Assembly (NCBI GenBank): GCA_016281115.1
Contig: JAEEHZ010000191.1
Location: forward strand, 1 to 8,457
From: Clostridiaceae bacterium
Lineage (GTDB): Bacteria > Bacillota > Clostridia > Oscillospirales > Acutalibacteraceae
Reading direction: 5' to 3'
Length of the DNA stretch: 8,457 nt
This document shows, piece by piece, positions 1 to 6,033 of this stretch. Positions within the stretch are counted from its first letter, which is position 1. Each line of letters starts with the position of its first letter. The notes below the pieces were generated by a model that worked only from the letters and a program-made list of their open reading frames with translations, was not told the origin of the DNA and did no database searches. The translations under genes were made by a program, and so were the position numbers.

Positions 1-308
1 AGCAGCTTGCCTGCATCCATTAATCGTGAAAAAATCAAATTATCTTTCTGAGGAATATAGCCGGCTTTTTTATTGCCTGATAATACCATTATTGCTTTTT
101 CGTCGTGCTTATTATCTTCCCGTACCAAATTAAGCTTGTTGCCTACGGCAAGCTCGTCCAGTACACTTTTATCCGACAAATGAGTGGTACCCGCTATATG
201 AGTATCAAACAAGTGTATCTCTTTAGTTAAAGGCTTTATTACATTCCCGAGACCGTTTTTTTCGGTTATTTTTGCAATATCACTGCTTTTTACAATCAGC
301 TCTCCCAT
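1..308 (-). CDS. HIRAN-domain protein, 5' part only (runs off left edge)
   Basis: An open frame reads leftward from an ATG at 308-306 to the window edge, giving 102 complete codons plus two bases. From about residue 31 it follows the HIRAN pattern: an IAGTTHL segment (38-44), the conserved G-x-L-x-L-x-R-E-x-N-x-H-D-x-x-A-I core (about 56-73), then AGYIPQKDN (82-90) and a leucine-rich helix. Family knowledge: HIRAN domains bind DNA ends or gapped DNA and occur alone or fused to helicases and nucleases in repair and stress contexts. The first 30 residues are a lead-in I do not recognise. The ATG overlaps the 3' end of the upstream J-domain gene by 13 bases, so the two are almost certainly co-transcribed and translationally coupled. 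Whether another domain follows the HIRAN cannot be seen. The HIRAN call is fairly secure; the cellular role is unknown. Confidence 0.8.
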   Translation of the reverse strand, partial: MGELIVKSSDIAKITEKNGLGNVIKPLTKEIHLFDTHIAGTTHLSDKSVLDELAVGNKLNLVREDNKHDEKAIMVLSGNKKAGYIPQKDNLIFSRLMDAGKL

Positions 309-1060
309 AAGAATGTTGCGCCTCCTCCTATAAGTGATTTCAATACATTTTTCAGTGACTCCTCATACGCTTTATATTCTTTTATTTCGTTTTGTAATTC
401 TTCTTTCATATCGCTGATTTTGCTGTCGTCATCAAGTATATACTTGTATTGATAAGGGTCGGTGGATATGATTTCTTCGATCTCTTTTTCAAGAGATTTG
501 ATTTTATCCTCTATATCAGGGATATCGCTTTTTTCAACCGCAGCGCCAAGCTTTTCAAGGGCGCTGTCAATTCTGATATCGAGCTCTTGCAACGCCGCTA
601 AATCGTTGCAATGATAAGCGCTTGAAACATCATTCCATAGTTCTGAAAGCTCTTCATTTCCGGCTGTTAACGGATTGAGATCGGGATGCAGCTTTTTAGC
701 GATTTTTCGATATACTTTTTTAATTGCCATCATTTCGTTTTGCGTGATAGTAGTTAACTCTTTACAAGCGTCGTTATCGCGGATCATGCCTTCCAGACGC
801 TCATTATATTCTGTCATCTCAGCGTCGATAACCCGATTCATCATGTCAACATTTACAGGCTCACAGCGATTGATACTCAACTGGCAAAAAGCGATCATTT
901 TCTTGATTTTAATACAGCTGATTTCTATTTTAAAAAGCACGGTCATCAGCTCGCCGAACTCATGTATATACAGACCGAGATATTTATTCGCCTGCTTTTT
1001 AAATCTGTCTCGCTCAAACAGAAGCTCCTCATATCTTTTACGGCTATCTTTATTCTCCAT
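296..1060 (-). CDS. J-domain (DnaJ-like) protein with flanking coiled-coil segments
   Basis: This 254-residue protein has a J domain at roughly residues 108-165. Its signature is a basic helix II (KKVYRKIAKKL) followed by HPD at 125-127 and a third helix (ELSELWNDVSSAYH). The HPD motif is what J proteins use to stimulate the ATPase of an Hsp70 such as DnaK, so a co-chaperone role is likely. Unlike housekeeping DnaJ, the J domain is central, with no Gly/Phe linker and no CxxCxGxG zinc repeats. The N-terminal 100 residues and residues about 183-243 are charged and heptad-like, suggesting coiled coils for binding a client. No signal peptide or membrane segment is seen. The start is supported by GAGGTG (1066-1071 on the plus strand, read in reverse) five bases upstream of the ATG. 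It overlaps the HIRAN gene and diverges from the cas operon. The client is unknown. Confidence 0.88.
   Translation of the reverse strand: MENKDSRKRYEELLFERDRFKKQANKYLGLYIHEFGELMTVLFKIEISCIKIKKMIAFCQLSINRCEPVNVDMMNRVIDAEMTEYNERLEGMIRDNDACKELTTITQNEMMAIKKVYRKIAKKLHPDLNPLTAGNEELSELWNDVSSAYHCNDLAALQELDIRIDSALEKLGAAVEKSDIPDIEDKIKSLEKEIEEIISTDPYQYKYILDDDSKISDMKEELQNEIKEYKAYEESLKNVLKSLIGGGATFLWES
321..328 (-). promoter_or_regulatory. Shine-Dalgarno for the HIRAN gene, inside the J-domain coding sequence
   Basis: On the minus strand this reads GGAGGAGG and ends 12 bases before the ATG at 308. The spacing is longer than optimal. It lies within the glycine codons near the C-terminus of the J-domain protein (the GGG at residues 245-247), so ribosomes finishing that gene pass over it. 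No better-spaced ATG, GTG or TTG is visible in frame, so the 308 start is preferred. Confidence 0.65.
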
Positions 1061-1109
1061 AACGGCACCTCAAACACACACTATACTAGAACTACTATTA
1101 AACAAAGCT

Positions 1110-1138
1110 ATTATAAATAATATTCGGAGATAAATCAA
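1110..1138 (-). promoter_or_regulatory. Sigma-A type promoter of the J-domain/HIRAN operon
   Basis: Read on the minus strand, TTGATT (1138-1133) is followed after exactly 17 bases by a perfect TATAAT (1115-1110). Transcription would start near 1103 and give a leader of about 43 bases before the J-domain ATG. The -35 matches consensus at four of six positions. No start site has been measured; the call rests on hexamers, spacing and position. Confidence 0.7.
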
Positions 1139-1157
1139 CGGGTTTTGCCATTTCGGG

Positions 1158-1172
1158 AAGCCGTAAAGGCTT
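1158..1172. repeat. Small inverted repeat in the divergent intergenic region
   Basis: AAGCC (1158-1162) and GGCTT (1168-1172) are exact reverse complements around the five-base spacer GTAAA. It lies between the two divergent promoters, upstream of both. There is no following run of T on either strand, so it is not an intrinsic terminator. It may be part of a protein-binding site or simply chance. Confidence 0.4.
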
Positions 1173-1195
1173 GCTGTGCAAATTTTGGTACAGCA
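1172..1195. repeat. Inverted repeat TGCTGT...ACAGCA between divergent promoters
   Basis: TGCTGT (1172-1177) is the exact reverse complement of ACAGCA (1190-1195). Two further pairs (a G-U, then C-G) can extend the stem to eight with an eight-base AT-rich loop. It directly abuts the smaller repeat to its left and ends 23 bases before the cas -35 box. No T tract follows on either strand, so it is not a terminator. It is a plausible operator dyad for one or both operons; this is inference. Confidence 0.45.
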
Positions 1196-1202
1196 CCGTT
1201 GC

Positions 1203-1256
1203 GACAAATGATATTTAATTGACAACTCGCATGTGCTTTAATATAATTAATTTGTC
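1203..1256. promoter_or_regulatory. Candidate operator: GACAA half-sites around the cas promoter
   Basis: GACAAAT (1203-1209) and its exact reverse complement ATTTGTC (1250-1256) bracket the promoter. The left copy is ten bases upstream of the -35 box and the right copy overlaps the expected transcription start. A third, imperfect copy, GACAACT (1221-1227), overlaps the -35 itself. A regulator bound here would block RNA polymerase. Seven-base matches in AT-rich DNA can arise by chance, so regulation is only suggested. Confidence 0.35.
1219..1247 (+). promoter_or_regulatory. Consensus sigma-A promoter of the cas operon
   Basis: TTGACA (1219-1224) and TATAAT (1242-1247) both match the consensus perfectly and are separated by the optimal 17 bases. 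The start of transcription should fall near 1254, giving a leader of about 52 bases to the cas3 ATG. There is no TG extension of the -10. All downstream cas genes are tightly linked without a visible terminator, so this promoter probably drives the whole operon. Confidence 0.85.
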
Positions 1257-1305
1257 ATAGTGATAATTACGATATATAGATACTAACACAAATGGAGAAA
1301 GCTTT

Positions 1306-3483
1306 ATGAAAATTGCCCACATCAACGAAAACACGTATGAAACACAAACTGTTGCCGAACACAGCGTTGCGACGGCAGAAATTGCAAGCTCGTTCGCATT
1401 TGATGAATTGAAAAGTTTAATCTACAACATGGGATTGCTACATGATATAGGAAAGTATCAACAGGCTTTTCAGGACAGAATATTGAATAATTCACAGCGG
1501 CGTGTTGAACACGCAGCATGTGGAGCAATCGAGTTTCCAAAATATGTAAACAGCAAATTCGGATTGATCGCTCAGTACTGTATAGCAGGACATCATACAG
1601 GTCTTCCGGACGGAGGTAATGTGTCTGATGATAACAGCGATGCTACATTGATGGGAAGATTGTCTGCTCTTAATCGCTTTGAAGATTATTCAGATTACAA
1701 AGAAGAATTATTCCCTATACCATTAGACGACAGAAAAATAATAGAATTGTTTTCATGTGTAGGCGGAAATGACAGGGAAACATTTTTAGAATGTTTTGCT
1801 TTTTTAACAAGATATTGTTTTTCATGCTTGACTGATGCAGATTCGCTTGATACCGCACATTTCTGTAACGGCAGAGAGGATATCGAGCTTGAAAGTAATT
1901 TTATCGAGTGCCTTACAAAAATCAACAATAGATTGGAACAATTCGTTTGCGAAACAAGCTTGCAAAAAGCCCGTTCTGAGCTTCAAAAGCAAGTTTACGA
2001 AAAAACTGATGTCAACGCCGATATATACCTTATGAATATGCCTACCGGAAGCGGCAAAACATTATGTAGCATGAAATTTGCTTTAGAAAGAGCGATCAAA
2101 AAGGGTAAAAAAAGGATCATATATGTAATTCCGTATAACAGCATAATAGACCAGATGGTCAGTGTATTTGAGAGCATTTTTGGCGATAGTGCAAGTATTC
2201 TCAGACAGCAGTGTTCGTATTGCTTCGATGATGTTGATTTAGATGAAAATTACAGGAGTCATCTTAAAAATGCAGTAGAGAATTGGAATGCAAATATTAT
2301 TGTTACTACTTCCGTTCAATTTTTTGAATCGGTTTACAAGAACAAAAGAAACCGACTGAGAAAATTACATAATATGGCAGACAGTATTATCGTCTTTGAC
2401 GAAGTGCATATGATGCCCGCGGAACAACTGCAGCCTTGCCTTAGGGCTGTCTCATTTATTACAAAACTGCTTAACAGCGAGGCGGCATTTCTTACGGCAA
2501 CTATGCCTGATTTTAACACCTTGGTTCGCACATACGCGCTTCCGTCTGCAATAATATCGGAACTTGTAACAGATACCAATGATTTTGCCTGTTTCAAAAA
2601 AGCCGATTACATATATGAAGGAAAAGTATCTGAAGAAACCCTTATCAACACATGTTATGAATTTCCGTCTTGTCTTTTGGTTGTAAACAAAAGAAAAACA
2701 GCATTGCGGTTATTCAATATGGCAACAGGCAAAAAATTCCATTTGTCTACATATATGTCAGCTTTTGACCGTCAAAATACTATTAATCAAATTAAAGTCG
2801 AACTAAAACAACTGTATATAGATTATCCCGATTTATCAAATGTTCCTGATGACAGAAGGATTACGGTCGTATCTACCTCTTTGATAGAAGCCGGCGTCGA
2901 TCTGGATTTTTGCACCGTTTACAGGGAGTTATCAGGTTTGGATAGTATTTTGCAAGCAGGCGGAAGATGTAACCGTGAAGGAAAGCTGAATAACGCTAAG
3001 GTCTTTATATTTGAGCTTGAGCAGACTTCAAAAGAAGCGAAGGTCAATATAACAAAAGCACTTTTGGAGGAGTTTGAAGATATTTCGGACATAGATTGTA
3101 TTAAGGAGTATTATAAAAGATTGTTTGCATTTTATCATGATGCCATAAGAAAAAATACAATTGCCGACGGTTGCCCTGCTCCGCAGAATTTACCGTTTGC
3201 AACATACGCACAAAAGTTTAATATAGTCGAGAGTAATGCTGTATCTGTTGCAGTAGAAAGAGACGATCCGAGTCGGGAACTGATTGAACGCTTAAAGTTG
3301 TACGGATATACAAACTACAGGCAACTGCAAAAATATACATTTACAGTATATGAGAACGAACTTGAAAATCTGTTGAAGCAAGGGGCGGCTAAAGAATACG
3401 GAGGTGTTTTTTGTCTGACAAATAACGATTATTACAGCGAAGCTACAGGCGTATGCTTTGAAGCAAAGGATTATTTTATTTAA
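1306..3483 (+). CDS. cas3: Cas3 helicase-nuclease (HD nuclease plus SF2 helicase), type I-C
   Basis: This is the effector that Cascade recruits to the R-loop to nick, unwind and degrade target DNA. The N-terminal HD nuclease shows H19, H46-D47 (in LLHDIGK), H69, H96-H97 (AGHHTGLPDGG) and the DAD at 177-179, so the metal-binding set appears complete. The helicase follows: Walker A MPTGSGKT (245-252), DEVH box (365-368), motif III TATMP (397-401), motif V (about 521-535, STSLIEAGVDLDF) and motif VI QAGGRCNR (550-557). The C-terminal ~150 residues form the accessory region. At 725 residues it is an ordinary single-chain Cas3. The ATG has GGAG eight bases upstream (1294-1297), and the IAHI...QTVAEH opening is typical of I-C Cas3. 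It is the first gene of the operon, followed 20 bases later by cas5c. Confidence 0.97.
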   Translation: MKIAHINENTYETQTVAEHSVATAEIASSFAFDELKSLIYNMGLLHDIGKYQQAFQDRILNNSQRRVEHAACGAIEFPKYVNSKFGLIAQYCIAGHHTGLPDGGNVSDDNSDATLMGRLSALNRFEDYSDYKEELFPIPLDDRKIIELFSCVGGNDRETFLECFAFLTRYCFSCLTDADSLDTAHFCNGREDIELESNFIECLTKINNRLEQFVCETSLQKARSELQKQVYEKTDVNADIYLMNMPTGSGKTLCSMKFALERAIKKGKKRIIYVIPYNSIIDQMVSVFESIFGDSASILRQQCSYCFDDVDLDENYRSHLKNAVENWNANIIVTTSVQFFESVYKNKRNRLRKLHNMADSIIVFDEVHMMPAEQLQPCLRAVSFITKLLNSEAAFLTATMPDFNTLVRTYALPSAIISELVTDTNDFACFKKADYIYEGKVSEETLINTCYEFPSCLLVVNKRKTALRLFNMATGKKFHLSTYMSAFDRQNTINQIKVELKQLYIDYPDLSNVPDDRRITVVSTSLIEAGVDLDFCTVYRELSGLDSILQAGGRCNREGKLNNAKVFIFELEQTSKEAKVNITKALLEEFEDISDIDCIKEYYKRLFAFYHDAIRKNTIADGCPAPQNLPFATYAQKFNIVESNAVSVAVERDDPSRELIERLKLYGYTNYRQLQKYTFTVYENELENLLKQGAAKEYGGVFCLTNNDYYSEATGVCFEAKDYFI

Positions 3484-3503
3484 AAAGGAGGCTAAAACTA
3501 AGT

Positions 3504-4229
3504 ATGAGCTTTAAAATTATAGTCGAAGGAGGCTATGCGCTTTTTACGAGACCTGAAATGAAGCTCGAAAGAGTGAGCTACGATGTGCCGCCGCCGGGTG
3601 CGCTGGAGGGATTGTTAAAAAGCTATTATTGGAAACCGGCAATAAGATATGTGATCGACAAAATAATAGTCTTTAATCCGATCAATTTTATCAACATCCG
3701 GGAAAACGAGTTGAAAGACAAGGTGTCATTTGCTAAAGTAAAAAGTCAAATGAGCAAGACAGGCGGTGACCCTTGTATATATACTTCAGAAGAACGCACG
3801 CAAAGAGCTTCTATGCTTTTGTCAAATGTTCGTTACGGTATTGAGTTCCATTTTGAAATGACAGGACTTAAAAGTGACCGGGATGATGAAGATGATAAGA
3901 AGCACTATAACATCATTACGCGAAGACTGGAAAAAGGTCAATGTTTCAGGACACCGTGTCTCGGATGCGCTCAGTTTCCCGTCAAAAAGCTTACTGTTGT
4001 TGAAGACTTCGATTTGAATGAAATTGACAGCGAAATTATCGCCATGGGCGATGTCGATCTTGGATTTATGAGTTACCGTGTAAACTTTGAGGACAAAGGG
4101 ATACCGATAAACGGAGATTGGGATGATCCCGAATTTTCTGATGTTGCAACTACAGAGTATTACCGTCCTCATATGATAAACGGCGTAATTGATGTTAAAA
4201 GATGGCATAAGGAGGGAATAAAATGCTGA
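3504..4229 (+). CDS. cas5c: Cas5c (Cas5d, Csd5 family), crRNA-processing endoribonuclease
   Basis: In type I-C this Cas5 replaces Cas6. It cuts pre-crRNA in the repeat, then stays on the 5' handle of the crRNA inside Cascade. The N-terminus EGGYALFTRPEMKLERVSYDVP is the family signature of the RAMP ferredoxin fold. Aligned from memory to Bacillus halodurans Cas5d, the catalytic Tyr-Lys-His correspond to Y42 (in SYYWKP), K133 and H134 (KKHYNI), so it looks active. At 241 residues it is of normal length. The usual P-T-P-S-A segment after YDVP reads PPPGA here. GGAGG at 3487-3491 lies 12 bases before the ATG, which is rather long, but the sequence directly after the ATG matches the family start. 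The stop overlaps the start of cas8c by seven bases, which suggests coupled translation and a fixed stoichiometry. Confidence 0.95.
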   Translation: MSFKIIVEGGYALFTRPEMKLERVSYDVPPPGALEGLLKSYYWKPAIRYVIDKIIVFNPINFINIRENELKDKVSFAKVKSQMSKTGGDPCIYTSEERTQRASMLLSNVRYGIEFHFEMTGLKSDRDDEDDKKHYNIITRRLEKGQCFRTPCLGCAQFPVKKLTVVEDFDLNEIDSEIIAMGDVDLGFMSYRVNFEDKGIPINGDWDDPEFSDVATTEYYRPHMINGVIDVKRWHKEGIKC

Positions 4230-6028
4230 TTTCCGCTTTGTGTGATTATTACGATGCGTTAGCGCATGACGGCAAGGTAACGCCGGAAGAGTATTCAAAA
4301 CAGGCTGTCCATTATTTGATCGCATTAAACCTTGACGGAACAATAGACAACATTATTGATTGGCAAATAAAACAGCTGATTCCTCTTAAAAACGGAAAAA
4401 CAAAGGAGACTCTTGCACCACGAACAGTCATTCTCCCGAAAAGAACGGAAAAAACCGCTATTGATTTCAATATGGCGGAGCATCGGCCGCTTTATATTTT
4501 CGGGTTGGATGCAGATACGAAAAATCAAGTGTATTGTGTAACCGACAAGGCTACAAAATCACATGCGGTTTTTAAAGAAAAATCACTTGAGTACATAAAC
4601 GGGATCAATTCGCCTGTTGTAAATGCTTTTCGTAATTTCCTTAAAAACTGGATGCCGGAAAACGAAACGGATAATCTGTATTTGAACGATATTTTTAAAG
4701 TATACAATAAGTCCAGCTATGCCTTTTGTCTCAGTGGCAGACCGGACGTCCTTCTGCATGATGACCCACAGATAAAAGAAGTATGGGAGCGAATCTATTC
4801 TGAAACTAACTCGGGTGAAGGCTGTTTGGCACAATGTGCCGTTACAGGCGAAAAGCTGCCAATAGCTCGGATTCATAACAAATTGAAGGGCGTTGCAGGC
4901 GGACAACCTTCGGGAACAGTTTTAATAGGCTTCAAAACATCAGCCGGATGGTCTTATGGTAACGATCAGTCATATAACAGCAATATCTCAGAGCAGGTCA
5001 TGCAAAAGTACACATACGCGCTAAATTATCTTCTTGCCGATAAAGAACATAAGCAACTCATTGATGACATTACTGTTCTTTTTTGGGTTGAAGGCGGTGC
5101 AAGGAACGAAGTATATTCCAATTATTTGAGTAGCTTTCTGTTTGGCGAAAATGACAAGTTAAACGAGGGGCAAACAAATGAAATGCTTAAAGGCCTGATG
5201 TTAAAAGCGCATGACGGAAGAGTATCTTACGACCTGTTTGATATAGCAAATAATTTAGACGAAACCGTAAATTTTTACATTGTCGGAATCAAGCCTAATT
5301 CAGCTCGCGTTTCTCTGAAATTTATCTATAGACGGCGCATTGGTGAAGTATTCAAGGCTATTGCACAACATCAAAGTGATATGCAGATAGGTAAAGACTT
5401 TAAGCAGATCCCAATATGGACAATTAAAAAAGAACTAAAGTCAACTAAAAGTGATAAAGAGAGTGTTCACTCGTCTTTAATGACGCTACTGTTTAAATCA
5501 ATTATTTACGGTACACCATATCCCAATTACCTTTTAGTCAATATGGTAAACAGGATAAAAACGGACAGATACATCAATCAAGTGCGTGCCGGCATCGTTA
5601 AGGCGTGTATTAACAGAAAACTAAGATCATCAGGACAAAAGGAGGAATTACAATTGGCACTTGACAAACAAAACACAAATCAGGCTTATCTTTGTGGACG
5701 ATTATTTGCAGTGTTGGAACACATTCAGCAATCCGCTTCTTCCGCAAAGCTGAACCGTACCATCAAAGACGCTTATTTTTCATCGGCAGCGTCTAAACCC
5801 GCTTTGGTTTTTCCAAAACTGATCTCATTATCGCAGAATCATATTAAGAAACTGAGTGAAAAAAGCACGGTGTTCTACAACAAGCTTGCGGAGGAGATCA
5901 TCGAAAAACTCAATGGTGAATTTCCCGATACACTGACTCTTATTGACCAGGGTAAATTCATAATAGGCTATTATCATCAAGATCAGGATTTTTATCAAAA
6001 ACAATCAGATAATATTAAGGAGGAATAA
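4223..6028 (+). CDS. cas8c: Cas8c (Csd1), large subunit of the type I-C Cascade
   Basis: Cas8c recognises the PAM, opens the target duplex and forms the docking surface for Cas3. The 601-residue product has Csd1 hallmarks: an N-terminal LISALCDYYDAL, the CAVTGEKLPIARIHNKLKGV block (205-224) leading into SYGNDQS (244-250), TVLFWVEGG (284-292), FYIVGIKPNSARVSLKFIYR (351-370) and TPYPNYLL (431-438). The length is normal for the family. The last ~124 residues are helical and correspond to the small-subunit region, which probably is also made as a separate protein from an internal start. AAGGAGG (4209-4215) lies seven bases before the ATG, and the ATG overlaps the cas5c stop by seven bases. The last codons (K-E-E) contain the Shine-Dalgarno for cas7c. 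Confidence 0.95.
   Translation: MLISALCDYYDALAHDGKVTPEEYSKQAVHYLIALNLDGTIDNIIDWQIKQLIPLKNGKTKETLAPRTVILPKRTEKTAIDFNMAEHRPLYIFGLDADTKNQVYCVTDKATKSHAVFKEKSLEYINGINSPVVNAFRNFLKNWMPENETDNLYLNDIFKVYNKSSYAFCLSGRPDVLLHDDPQIKEVWERIYSETNSGEGCLAQCAVTGEKLPIARIHNKLKGVAGGQPSGTVLIGFKTSAGWSYGNDQSYNSNISEQVMQKYTYALNYLLADKEHKQLIDDITVLFWVEGGARNEVYSNYLSSFLFGENDKLNEGQTNEMLKGLMLKAHDGRVSYDLFDIANNLDETVNFYIVGIKPNSARVSLKFIYRRRIGEVFKAIAQHQSDMQIGKDFKQIPIWTIKKELKSTKSDKESVHSSLMTLLFKSIIYGTPYPNYLLVNMVNRIKTDRYINQVRAGIVKACINRKLRSSGQKEELQLALDKQNTNQAYLCGRLFAVLEHIQQSASSAKLNRTIKDAYFSSAASKPALVFPKLISLSQNHIKKLSEKSTVFYNKLAEEIIEKLNGEFPDTLTLIDQGKFIIGYYHQDQDFYQKQSDNIKEE
5639..5645 (+). promoter_or_regulatory. Internal Shine-Dalgarno within cas8c for Cas11c
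   Basis: An exact AAGGAGG, as strong as those of the annotated cas genes, lies inside cas8c (codons of K473-E474-E475). It is eight bases upstream of an in-frame TTG at 5654. Position, strength and spacing match what is needed for internal initiation of the small subunit. Confidence 0.75.
5654..6028 (+). CDS. cas11c: Cas11c small subunit, translated from an internal TTG start in cas8c
   Basis: Type I-C systems are known to make their small subunit Cas11c from an internal ribosome entry within cas8c; copies of it form the inner belly filament of Cascade beside the Cas7 backbone. Here the TTG at 5654-5656 is in frame with cas8c (codon 478) and preceded by a perfect AAGGAGG with an eight-base gap. 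The product is 124 residues, the size expected for Cas11c. It would begin (Met)-ALDKQNTNQAYLCGRLFAVLEHIQ, a conserved helical segment of the Csd1 C-terminus, and it shares the cas8c stop codon. The nearest upstream in-frame ATGs (codons 420 and 441) lack a Shine-Dalgarno; the short sequence before codon 441 is AT-rich. The non-ATG start may set its level and would be missed by ordinary gene callers. The protein itself has not been shown; this rests on the sequence signal and the family precedent. Confidence 0.75.
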   Translation: MALDKQNTNQAYLCGRLFAVLEHIQQSASSAKLNRTIKDAYFSSAASKPALVFPKLISLSQNHIKKLSEKSTVFYNKLAEEIIEKLNGEFPDTLTLIDQGKFIIGYYHQDQDFYQKQSDNIKEE

Positions 6029-6033
6029 ATATT

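Noticed and set aside
675..1133. A 152-codon open frame on the plus strand opposite the J-domain gene, with hydrophobic stretches
   Set aside because: It is an antisense shadow of a well-supported coding gene, has no Shine-Dalgarno, and its hydrophobicity is what the complement of charged codons produces.
1158..1210. Possible intrinsic terminator or CRISPR repeat in the intergenic region
   Set aside because: The hairpins lack a following T run on both strands, and the sequence occurs once, without the ~32-base repeated unit or the ATTGAAA(T/C) end typical of I-C repeats.
1292..1309. A five-codon upstream ORF (ATG GAG AAA GCT TTA TGA) whose stop overlaps the cas3 ATG
   Set aside because: It has no Shine-Dalgarno of its own and its ATG overlaps the cas3 ribosome binding site, so it is most likely chance.
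3527..3540. AAGGAGGCTATG near the start of cas5c as an alternative initiation site
   Set aside because: The ATG is out of frame and only two bases from the GGAGG, too close for initiation; the upstream start preserves the family N-terminus.
3822..4343. A 173-codon minus-strand open frame across the cas5c/cas8c junction
   Set aside because: It lies antisense to two clearly identified cas genes, has no recognisable domain, and has no supporting promoter or Shine-Dalgarno.
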